This document shows positions 1 through 10,842 of a stretch of 64,000 nucleotides of DNA, piece after piece; position 1 is the first letter of the stretch, and each line of letters opens with the position of its first letter. The position numbers and the translations under genes were made by a program. The DNA is from Nymphalis io (lineage: Eukaryota; Arthropoda; Insecta; Lepidoptera; Nymphalidae): NCBI RefSeq assembly GCF_905147045.1, contig NC_065904.1, forward strand, positions 8,618,001-8,682,000. The letters are read 5' to 3'. The notes beneath the pieces were generated by a model. That model was not told the origin of the DNA. It saw only the letters and a list, made by a program, of their open reading frames with translations, and made no database searches.

Positions 1-304
1 CATAATTGATAATATAGATATTATATTACTCTTAATATACATAAACTATGTATTTTTAAAGAAATTTAACGACAAAACCAACGGTCATTCCAAAATATTT
101 GCAGTCTGTTGTTATGATGTTTTAAATAAATTGTACAAAAAATCGTACAATGGCCGGTGCGGAAACGAAACACGACCACGAAAAACATTTGAATGGTCTG
201 AACAAATAGTCACGATCGGTTATTGAACCCGCAAGTTCCACCGCCGAATATAATTGAGCAAACAATGAGCCTTCAAAATACTGATAATGTTTTTTTTTTT
301 TCAG
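1..304 (+). other. Intron (3' part) of the ANKLE1-like gene
   Basis: No conserved coding stretch is visible. The segment ends in a run of T followed by CAG at 302-304, a strong splice acceptor in front of the conserved nuclease exon. An open frame continues to the left of the acceptor from 223, but its residues do not resemble the nuclease family, so it is read as intron. The upstream exons lie outside the window. Confidence 0.7.
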
Positions 305-666
305 GTAAACGCTCTAGACCGTATTCACACCTATATCAAGCTCTCATTCTTTGGAAGAAAAATTTCAAAAAATCCGGTGATAAAAAAGTTCAACACATCC
401 TCGACATATGGTCTGACCAAGTTGGTGTTATATGTCTGCACGTATTCCAAAACGTTATTCCCGCCGAAGCGTACACGTACGAAGCCGCCATGATTGACGT
501 CATTGGCCTTCCAAATTTGAAAAATTTAAAGACTGGCAACTATTATGGTGTCGCGTCATCGTGGCCGCACAGGGAACGTCGTATGCTAGGCTTATATCTT
601 TTATATAAAGCAATGCTAATATTTCTTTGCGAAGGAGAAAGGCAATTGAGACCTGACGATATATAG
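305..666 (+). CDS. Ankle1: ANKLE1/LEM-3-like GIY-YIG endonuclease, last coding exon (partial gene)
   Basis: The exon encodes about 120 residues that match the C-terminal GIY-YIG nuclease domain of ANKLE1 (LEM-3 in nematodes), an ankyrin- and LEM-domain DNA endonuclease that cuts branched or bridged DNA. It opens with GKRSRPYSHL, the basic segment that follows the YIG half of the catalytic motif. Next come HILDIWSDQVG and VFQNVIPAEAYTYEAAMID, whose glutamates include the probable metal-binding Glu. Then come the family-typical stretches NLKTGNYYG, RRMLGLYLLYKA and the C-terminal EGERQLRPDDI, followed by a stop. The acceptor leaves the first base of the first Gly codon in the previous exon, so an intron falls just after the YIG motif. 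Ankyrin repeats, the LEM domain and the GIY half are outside the window. The family assignment is from recalled conserved sequence; I see no frameshift. Confidence 0.85.
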
Positions 667-905
667 ACTGATATTTAATTTTTATTTTCAATTAATATTT
701 ATAAATATTTTAGCTAACTAATAATTTAAAGCCTGAATAGACCAAATACTATAAGCAGGGTTTGCATTTGTACATAAGCAGTGAAACGATCGAACTTCTA
801 CCAAATTTTCTTGGCACGTCTATAGTGTGCTTTAAAATTGATACTGTAAAATGTTGAATGATGTAAATTTCATTCCGCTCTCTTTAATATTAAATAAATG
901 TACAT
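667..905 (+). other. 3' UTR of ANKLE1-like gene (short form)
   Basis: AT-rich sequence after the stop codon, with a canonical AATAAA at 893-898 that could end a short transcript. A second AATAAA lies at 2077-2082, so a longer 3' UTR is possible. Confidence 0.5.
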
Positions 906-2095
906 CCATTTTCGATGTTAAAGTATTCTCATATGTATATATATATCAAGATTTCAGGGTTGTGCAACACGTGTGAAAATCTATTAGTAACATATAAGTT
1001 ACAGGATATTTTTGAGTATTTTTATAATTATTGTATTATAGTTATAAACCATTTTATAAGAGGTTGTAACATTTTAACAATATTCGTACTTAAATGTGAC
1101 ATTAGCCACAGTAGGTATATATACTACACATCTCGGTATTATAATAGTGATTATAATAAAATTATGATAAATACTCGTGACGTTCGCTACAACTAAAATT
1201 CTAACGACTAACTGTTTACGATTCCCTCAAACGAGATATTGGCGTGTAATGTATTGAACGCATCTAATACACGCCACTATAAAAAATTAGATCCGTTAAG
1301 AGAGATTTCCAAAAAAATGTGGCCGTCACGAAACGATTGGCAGAGATGTGAAACATTGAAATTATTATAGAAATAATCTATATTAATTAAAGAAAAACAA
1401 TAATAAAATAAAAATAAGTTCCGTTAGAACAATATTTAACTTATTACTATAAAGAGTAGTAAAGTATATTGTATATGCGCTACGCACATCCAAGGGAGTA
1501 GAGAACAGTGGCGGAGATCGTATGACGTCATAAGAGAGCGTCATGACGTTTGCCGTCAAGGCATACGAGTCATTCATACCTTCGAGCGCGTCAATAGACG
1601 TTTAAAGAAACCTTGCTTAAGTGTAACCTTTTATACCATTAACAATCTTGCCAAACCTATTTTTTTGTACCTTTTTACTCTAACAAATAGTAGCCAAAGA
1701 TGACTATGACTGTATTCATAATATTGTACTTTTAAATATTTTTCTTATAAATTTTGTACCCTATTCTTAGGTATAATTTCAATCAGTATTTTTTTTAATT
1801 TAATGTATTACCTTTATGAATTACTAACTAATAATTATTTTCGTATTTCATTGTTACCACATATGTTTTAAATTAAATTATTCCCTATGTTATCGATTTA
1901 AGATCTCAAAATTATCTGTAATTTGTACACTTTTAAAATATCTTTCTGTAAGTGAAAAAATAATGTCTCTCTTCTTTGAAATTTTAACGTACTAACAATA
2001 TCGTTCCTAGTCAATTTGCATTATGCATAATTATAACAATTCTTTATATAATGTATGTTTATTTAAGGACTAAGGAAATAAAACATTATTAAGAA
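906..2095. other. Convergent intergenic or extended 3' UTR sequence
   Basis: AT-rich and without a convincing gene. Its only structure is a short inverted repeat, GGCGTGTA at 1241-1248 against TACACGCC at 1268-1275. It separates the 3' ends of the ANKLE1-like gene (+) and sbb (-). Confidence 0.5.
2077..2082 (+). terminator. Poly(A) signal AATAAA, + strand
   Basis: Canonical hexamer facing right, candidate distal poly(A) signal of the ANKLE1-like gene. It sits about 25 bp from the opposing signal of sbb. Confidence 0.4.
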
Positions 2096-2105
2096 ATAAT
2101 TTATC

Positions 2106-2111
2106 TTTATT
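2106..2111 (-). terminator. Poly(A) signal AATAAA, - strand (sbb)
   Basis: TTTATT on the + strand, which is AATAAA on the sbb strand. It is the most distal such hexamer before the facing signal of the convergent gene. Other candidates occur near 2768 and 3276, so several sbb 3' ends may be used. Confidence 0.4.
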
Positions 2112-4630
2112 ATTCCTTTTTTTAACGTCTCGAATTCTTTTCTAAGAAATCAAAGTTGGCTTTACTTACATCGAAAAAATACACAAATAATATATCGATA
2201 CATTATAATACAACAACGTGTTGCATACCAAGTCACTGGTACAATACAAAATAATGAAAGCGTAATGAGCCGCGACTTCGCGTCGATTGATATAAAATAA
2301 TTTTCAGTCTATCAACGCATTAGCGCTATACAAAAAACAGCGTGCTTTTGTAATCATATACATACAAAATAAACACTCGTATGGTTTAACATTTATCTGT
2401 TAGCAAAACTTAACAAAAAAGTATGCTGCAGTTTCTTATAAAAATAGAAGTTCGAATATTAATTAATCATGCCCAAATAATGTTCGTCTTTCAAACCTAA
2501 TAAACTTTAATCCAGAAATTTATATTCTATTACCAATAATGCCCTTGGATATTTTGTACATTAATCTTTCTAAATATACCTCGAGTTAAAATGTTTAATT
2601 GTACAATTTCTATATATTGCAAATAGTTTAAATTATTATGAAAATATAATTTTAAGCTCAACTGAAGTTTTGATACAAAAAAATCAATTAAATTTTTTTT
2701 TTTTATTGATTGAGAGAACATTAAAAAATAAATCTTAAATACGATGTTTAAAATTCTTCATAGAATTTTATTTACTAAATGAAAACACTTAGGCCCCACA
2801 ATTAACACAAATCTCAGTTTTAATTTCTGAAACAGGTACACGCGTACATTGACTATCCTCGTTAAACAATAGACTCACTACATATAATATTTGTCATCTA
2901 TGTGTTACAGAGGTCCACTACTTTTCTTGAAATGCGATCAATCGACGTGCCTCTTTCATTCGACTAAAATACACTCGGATTACTTAAAATACATTAACAC
3001 TTAATGTGCTGATACTAGAACAACGTTCGGTTCTAATCTGTTACGGATAGGAAACATTGAAATGCAAACACAATTTACAAGACAACAGCCGCATTAAAGT
3101 TTCGACTGGAAGACTATTCTTTGTAACAAAATCAATACATTCGTGTCCTATCACATATTACGATGACACAAAAAAATAAAATTACATTAATCAAAATACA
3201 GCTTTTGACTAACAGTGCAGTACAGAAAGTTATGGAAACGCTAATCCCTTGTATTTGTGAATATCGGACTATGAGATTTATTTTTTATATATATATTTAT
3301 CCTTAAAAGCCAGACATACATACGCACAGCGATATTCAAAACACTCCACAATTCTATAGAATGCTCTCTACATTATAAATAGTCGTTTCTCGCTAATACC
3401 GAGACAGATTACGATTTGTGCACGCTACGACTCATTGTTATGTTGATCACATTGATGCCTTTAATCTTAGACTATATTACTTAAATTAAATATCGAATAA
3501 TCTTACGTTTAAAACTAGATACGGTCGATTTTGTTTTGTTGGAATGCTCTTTCATAAATAAAGATCTCAGTACACTGTACTCAAGATATAATTTCACGGG
3601 GCTTCAATCGTCAGTACAATGCCCAGGACAAACAGATAATTCGATGTTTTATATTACAATATTGATCAACATTCTGGACACTAATATTATTCATGTAATT
3701 TACAGATAACGCTAATATGTACAGAACTAGTTTGTGCTTTCACTAGTTAATTACAAAACGAAAACATTTCAATGCGGAGTCGGTTAAAGTCCAATATCCA
3801 ATGTCCCTCCAACATTTACACGTTCAAAACAACCACAATGGAGTCCTCGAAACCACAACACACTTCAACTAAAACTCAGGTAACTATTAGTTCACATTCT
3901 AAAACATTCAAAGCGCACGTCACATACACGTTTGTGGGTAATGCGAGATCACAGTGTTTATTTACGGCTACAGGCGTAGAGATAAGATCGATTCACTTTT
4001 CAGTTCACAGTTTATATTAGTCTTCAATAATCTCACAAGAGTCACACAGTTTGTCACATCCGGTTAGTTTCCATTGTCGATTTTCGATCGATCGAAACGT
4101 CGATATTCTCACTCGGGTCTATCTTTGGTCGACTCGCCGCTCGGAGTCGACGAGTCGTTAGGGGCCGCTCCTGCACTTATCGTTAGCGGTTACTCATTTG
4201 GGCGGAGTCGGAAATGAGTTGACGACCGCCTGTGTACTCGCCAGTACGGCTGCCGCTGGAACATATAATCTTCTATTAAAGTCTCTCTCTGTTAGTAACT
4301 TTCAATATCCCGAATGACATCTTTCTATTGGGGGACGTTACACTCGTGCGGGGCTCGGCCGCTTTTCAGCCGAATGCTATCGCGCCCCTGCAACCAATGA
4401 CACGTCAACATTAGCAGCGACCGGGATCGCGTTGGGTCGGCTCGGGTCGTGAGAAAGATGTATTCGAGAAAAAGGGAATATGGTATACAAATGTTTAGAT
4501 ACTGATCGGTGTGGAGAAAATAAGAACATGTACTAGTATGTAACGTACGAACTCATGATATACAAAAACAATGAAACCGGAAAATGTGTAGAGATAAAGG
4601 TACAAAAAGTAAGTAAATGTGAAAATCGTG
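2106..4630 (-). other. sbb: Probable 3' UTR of sbb
   Basis: About 2.5 kb without a coding exon directly after the sbb stop codon. The part nearest the stop (about 4040-4450) is GC-richer and the rest is AT-rich. The extent is inferred from the lack of other genes and from the poly(A) hexamers. It contains a 16-bp perfect palindrome, TTTCGATCGATCGAAA, at 4082-4097. Confidence 0.5.
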
Positions 4631-5158
4631 TTAAGATGGTAATGGTGATGGGTCGCTAGCTCGTGTGGGTAACGCACCGGGGTAGGGCGGCGGGTAGAGC
4701 GGGTAGCCGAGCCCCACGTGCGTGTGGTGGTGCGTGTGCACGTGGCGCTGCGGCGGCGGCGAGCGCGGCGCCTCCTTGGGCGGCTCGGGGCGCGGCGGCT
4801 TGCCCTGCGGCGACTTGGCGTGCTCCTGCAGCTCGTGGATCTTGTGCGGCGCCGAGTGCGGCCCGTGCGCGCCGTGCGGCCCGTACGCGTACTGCGCGCC
4901 GTGGCCGGGCGGCAGCAGCTCCAGCTTGGCGGGCGCGCCGGGCCGCGACAGGTCCTCTGGCGCGTGGTAGCGCGGCACGGTCCAGCCGCCGCCGAAGCCG
5001 CCCACCAGCATCGGGCTCAGCGGCGCGCGGTACACCGGGTCGAAGGGCAGGGCGCCGTAGTGCGGCGGCTGCATGTACGGCGGCAGGTAGTACTGCGAGG
5101 TCGGCGGCGGCGGCGGACCCTGAGTCTCGGTCGTCGGCTTCTGACCTTCCTGCTTAAC
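4631..5158 (-). CDS. sbb: sbb last coding exon
   Basis: The acceptor TTTCAG precedes the exon, which begins VKQEGQKP in phase 0 and runs 175 residues to a stop at 4631-4633. It is rich in Pro, Tyr, Gly and His: a [18 protein letters not shown] segment, GGFGGGW, repeated [13 protein letters not shown], and a His cluster HVHTHHHTH near the end. This looks like an intrinsically disordered C-terminus. Its GC content is far above that of the flanking introns, which opens long false frames on the other strand. I see no known domain. Confidence 0.9.
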   Translation of the reverse strand, partial: VKQEGQKPTTETQGPPPPPTSQYYLPPYMQPPHYGALPFDPVYRAPLSPMLVGGFGGGWTVPRYHAPEDLSRPGAPAKLELLPPGHGAQYAYGPHGAHGPHSAPHKIHELQEHAKSPQGKPPRPEPPKEAPRSPPPQRHVHTHHHTHVGLGYPLYPPPYPGALPTRASDPSPLPS

Positions 5159-8100
5159 CTGAAAGTACAATTATGGTTACGAGCCGTTTGTTGAATGTAC
5201 GATAGCAGTACCGACATATTATAATGAGAAATTATACACGTAGTCCGCACCGCCTCCATCCATACCTTGACTTCCTCTTTAGGCTTGTCGTCTTTGTCTT
5301 TGGGTTTGTGTGCGGGTTGTGGGCGCGGCCCTCCGCCCCCCGCTGACGCTCCCGGCAGGCCCCCCACCTGCTTCCCATCACCGCCTTCTTTGCGACGCTG
5401 TTCGAGGCTCATATAATACCTGTAATAATCAAAGTCGTAATAAATCATCTTATAATATATATAGCTTAATTATCTACGCATAGTGATAATTATTATTTGA
5501 AACAATGACGTAAACTGTATAAGAAAATATTTTTAAAAAAAATCTAGCTTTTACAGTACAGTATAGCCTAGTGGTTAGAACGCGTGAATCTTAACCGATG
5601 ATCGTGGGTTCAAACCCGGGCAAGCACCACTGAATATTCATGAGCTTAATTTGTGTTTATAATTCATCTCGTGCTTGACGGTGGAAAACATCGTGAGGAA
5701 ACCTGCATGTGTCTAATTTCATTGAAATTCTGCCACATGTGTATTTTAACAACCCGCATTGGAGCAGCGTGGTGGAATAAGCTCTAAACCTTCTCAAAAT
5801 GGAGAGGAGGCCTTAGCCCAGCAGTGGGACATTAACAGCTTTTACACTTTTAAGAGTTATGCCTTAACATATTGATAATTGTCGAATAAATAACTCCAGA
5901 AAAGGGAACCAACCTTCTTAATTCCTCTTCCCGCGCGTGCGGTGGTCTCTGGAAGGCGTAGGGTCCCATTTGCGCTTTCATCTCTATACTCTCCTTCAGG
6001 ATCTGATGATTTTCATTCGGTCTAGAGGGGTCCTTTCCTTCCGCGGATCTGGATTGTTTACTCTTATCTAAAGGACTTGGAGTCGTTTTGGAACGATCCG
6101 AATCCTTGGATTTGTCATCTACGGGTGCCCCAGGCGGGGGTCCCGATTCCACGTTGTAGGGAAAATTCGGAACGTAGTTGTATGGGTAGAAGTGAGGAGG
6201 TAGGACTTTCTGAGGGCCACCTTCTGGTTTACCGTCCTAGAAAAAAATATCAAATTAAATGTAGATCACATACCAGGTTATAATTAATATGTAAATAAAA
6301 TGATGAGATAATAAATCTTGAGTTATTTGTTTGAATTAATACCTTAAGGTCAGTCTTTGGATCTCCTTTAGAGAGGTCTTCTTTGCCTTTATCGCTGGGC
6401 GGGGGGGCACTGGCTGGATGCGCGGGCGGCAAGTATGGCGGCTGACCATAATACTGTATTGACAAACGACATATTTATTTAATTAATTTAGATCATCTAT
6501 ATAAATTACCTATATTTTTATATACATATTACTGGTGGTAGAGCTTTGTGCAAGCTCGTCTGTGTAGGTACCACCCACTCATCAGATATTCTACCGCAAA
6601 ACAGCAGTACTTGGTATTTGTTGTGTTCCGGTTTGAAGGGTGAGTGAGCCAGTGTAATTACAGGCACAAAGGACATAACATCTTAGTTCCCAAGGTTGGT
6701 GGCGCATTGGTGATGTAAGCGATGGTTAACATTTCTTACAATGCCAATGTCTACGGGTGTTGGTGACCACTTACCATCAGGTGGCCCCTAAGCTCGTCCG
6801 CCTTACTATTCTATAAAAAAAAATGTGCTACTAGTTTCAGCAAGCGGATTTGCCCATAGGGTGGGTAACAACCTATGTCCTTTTCTGTACGTCTTACAAC
6901 GTGTTTACCAAATTTCATGATTACGAGTTGAGTAGTTGAGACGTGAACGTACGTACGTGACGTGTTTTAGAATTTTGATTAATAATGCGCTATGAATTAT
7001 GATAATTACTTAAGTTAGTGTTACAAATTATGTTATTGCAATATATTGCAGCTGTCGATTGAGGGTAATATTAAAATGGGAGGACGTATTTGTTTATATA
7101 TGTATATGGTATCTAGTATGATATGGATTATCATTTTACCTGATGATACACTGGGAACGGTCGATGACCGGCGTCTGCATCAGCGGCGCCCTCTGTCGGT
7201 GCCGCGTCGTCAGATATGTCAGAGTAGGCCGGGGAGCGAACTCCTGGCGTGGGGGACCGTCTCGCGCGTCGCTTGCCTGGCGACTCGTCTGGAGGAGACT
7301 CCGTCGATTTACGCTCTTCCGATGGCATTAACGCTGAACGTGGCTTAACCTGAAACATAACGTAAAATATTAGTTTGCAGTTTAACAATAAAACACGATA
7401 TTGATTCTTTAATGTGACGTCACCCTTATTTATCACCTTCGTCATCATCGCTTGCCTTTATCACGTCCATGAGATCGACGTAGTGTAAAAGTTGCATGAA
7501 AATGGATTTTTCATGTTTTTACGGCCAGCCTACCAACCCTCTTTAAGAATACTTTACTAGTAAAAGTTAGTACCATATGTCAATCTCATACATTTAAATT
7601 ATTTATGTGTGATCATACTGATGGTTAAATCACAAATAATAATCTACAAACTGCTTATTGCTAGAAATGTTGTGTTATTTATGTTGTATTAATATTAGGG
7701 TTCTATCTCCAACAATATTGTTTATTCTTAATAGCACATGAATATTCAAATGAAATTTCGTACCTTGAATTGTGTCAGCTGTGTCGTCGGCTGTAATGTG
7801 GGGAGAGATTCAGGGGGAGGGGTGGCGGGTGCGGGAGGAGTAGGAGGACGTTCTGCTTGCGGCTGTGGCTCCGGAGTCGTCGCGAATTCTTCGAATCGAG
7901 GTTGCGGCGGAGAGTCTACTGCTGCATCTGTTTTCTCCGGAGATTTTTCAGGTGACTTATCACTTTTTTCTTCAGGTGATTTTGTAGGAGTAGGAGATTT
8001 AACTGGAGTTGCAGGCGTTGCGGGTTCTGAGGGCGGCCGAGCCGGTGACGCCGGTTCTACTGTGGGTTCCTCTAATTCAGAACTAGAACCGTCTTTATCG

Positions 8101-10800
8101 TCTTCATCTGGTGATCCATGCGCGTGCGATCGGTGGTATTTCAAACCGTTCGCGTGCTTGTACTTTTTCGAGCAGTTGGGCTCTGGGCATTCCAGTAAAA
8201 CTGGATCAGGTGGAGGTGACGAGGGAGTTGGAGGTGGACGTTTTGTTTTAGGAGTAGGTGGACGTTCTTCCGCATCAGAATTGCGTTTCCTTTTAGAGTC
8301 CGGTCTAGGAGGAGTGAATGGAGTCGGAGAAGGTAGCGCTCGTCGACCTTTAGCGCCACCGTTTCGCAGCTTACTATGTACAGAGGACCGTGTCTCGGTA
8401 AAGTTTGTCATGTCAGTGGGTGCGGCACCTCGACCGCGTTTTGCTCGCCCCTTAGGTGTCCGCGCATCCAACTCCTCTGTGGGGGAATCGCAAAATCTGC
8501 AAGCAAATATAAATTAGTTTTTGCATGTTCATAAATTCATAGAAAACGTATCAAATAATTCTAAAATATTACACATTGTTTATTGCGTATATTGAAATCA
8601 TGTAATGGATGTTCATTTAGTAAATATCCTCGAATGATCGATTATTACTGATTACTAACCTTGGTGGCGCCCAATCATGTCGCGTGCAGTCTAATAAAGT
8701 TCCGACGTAAGTCTTCCCTCGCCACGTTACATTCACAACTAAAACACCTGTAAAAACAAAAAGTATTAAGGTAATACTAATATGAACCGACTACTATTAG
8801 TGTCGAAACTTTCAAATTCAAATTGGGGTCGACAAGGGCAAAATGGATGCAGTGGAGTTATTGGCGAAGCGATCCAATTTGTCACGAGGGCGCTGATTTG
8901 CATAGAGTGAGAGGGGCGTGCGGCGCGCGGCGTGCGGCGTACCCGGCGCTCCAGGAACGTGACTTTAGCCGCATATTTAGAAACGCTCGCGTTACCCTAA
9001 ACCACCCTCGCTTATCACGCTTGCGTGCTAACTTATGCAAATTTAATTAATCAATTTAATCCCGTTCTCCACGGCTCGTATAAAACTTTTCCACCAGTTT
9101 ATATGCTGTTTTTACGTTTTTTATAAACGACTATAACGTTTTTTATTCAGCGAGTCGGTACTTAGTGAGCGTGTTAATCCATTTGTCCGCAAAACTTATT
9201 CGAGTGTAGAATAAACAAATTGCGACGAAAATAAGGGTAGCTGGCAGTCCCTTTTAATCCCCCATGGAGCTATTTTTCCACACATGTTATAAAAATAAAC
9301 CTTTAAATGTTAAAAAGAACTTCAATTATACTAAAATATTAAACTACATACTACTAAATACAGAGTTTAATAAAAAGCATTCAATAAAAATTAGATAGAA
9401 ATAGTAAAATCAAATATAACATGTAAACACGACACAACATAAGCAAAATCACCATGACATGTGGTATAAATCAGAGGAATAATAAACAGATGAGGTCGCT
9501 CGGCAGTCGGTAGCCGGCTCATGCGATGTCTCAATAATTCTCTTTCAACATTTATTGTTCCTCAAAACAATGGACACATAAAGCATTTCTCTATAAGCCA
9601 TTAGCATTATAAGAGCGAGTTATTGTACTAAGTGAATCAATGGGCACGATGATAGATGAATTAAATTGTCAGCACGATTTAACGATAAATTGTATAAAGT
9701 TTGTGAATGAGACGTTTATTTATATATTAGGAGTATAAAATGTTGATCCTTCTTTATACGTTATTACGTTATATAAGTTATACATAATTAAAGTTGTATA
9801 AATAAGGGACAAAACAAGAATATTTATTTATTAGTAAAGTGTCAGATTAAATGTCCCACTGCTGAGCGAAGGTCTCTTTTCTTTTTGAGGAAAAGGTTTG
9901 GAGCATATCCCACCACGCTAATCCAACGCTTGTTGGTGAATACATGTCACAGTTTCATCTGACACACGAAGGTCGCGATGTATACCTACTCCGCTGATCT
10001 GGAGATGAATTATAAACACAAACTAAGCAAACGAAAACTCTGTTGATTGCCAGGTTTTAAAACCGCAATCTTTGGTTAAAAATTCACATTTCACACTAAA
10101 TTGCTTGACCTGAAATATATATTTATTACTATATAAAAATGAAATAAATAGATCGGTTTTTATTCATACTTAATAAAAGCTTTTTTTCTTCAATAAAAGT
10201 CCACAGACGTGTTAAACGTGCCTTTGGTTTAAACATCTTTTCTACTGTTTTGATTAACTTTATTTTTGATGTTTCTGCATTTTTTTGTTTTCAGGCAACA
10301 CCACAATCGAAATATTAGGACATGTGCAATTTTAATTGGATATTAATTCAATTTTATTATACTACATTTGAATTTCTTTTATTTTGTTACAATCTTAAAA
10401 CAATTGAATTAAGTAATTATCACATAATTAGTGTAGTAATAATTTTCTGTATAACTATTTATTTTTCTTTTGCGCTCCTACAAACGGCAATACTTAAGGA
10501 TGTGTGGCAGATGCATTTTTTATTTAGCCCGCCTTTTAAAAAATGTATATAAATTGTGTTGTATAAAATAGCATTAAATAAGGTAATGCTATGTCTATGA
10601 TAGTGACAGGTCGCAATCTAACTTATATATTATAGAAAGTTACGGTCTTTATTTACTTACGAAAGTTATTTACATCCTTAAAAACGTATCACTTATAGAA
10701 TTTATTTTCAATCTTTTTAGCAATAAAAGGAGCAAACACTACACGTATATTATTTAATTCATTTTTGTTATTGCTTGTTTTATACTTCCGGTCAGACCAG

Positions 10801-10842
<42 letters not shown>

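Noticed and set aside
4082..4097. 16-bp palindrome TTTCGATCGATCGAAA in the sbb 3' UTR
   Set aside because: Built from a CGAT repeat, short, and no partner sites were seen.
4663..5194. Long Ala/Arg-rich open frames on the + strand
   Set aside because: Antisense shadows of the GC-rich last sbb exon; no homology and no splice context.
7738..8517. 259-codon Gly/Ser-rich frame on the + strand
   Set aside because: Antisense of the sbb zinc-finger exon, which has firm homology and splice sites on the - strand.
10095..10115. TATTTCAG|GTCAAG on the - strand of the 7.8-kb intron
   Set aside because: Falls in the head of a reverse SINE and the donor part (GTCAAG) is poor.
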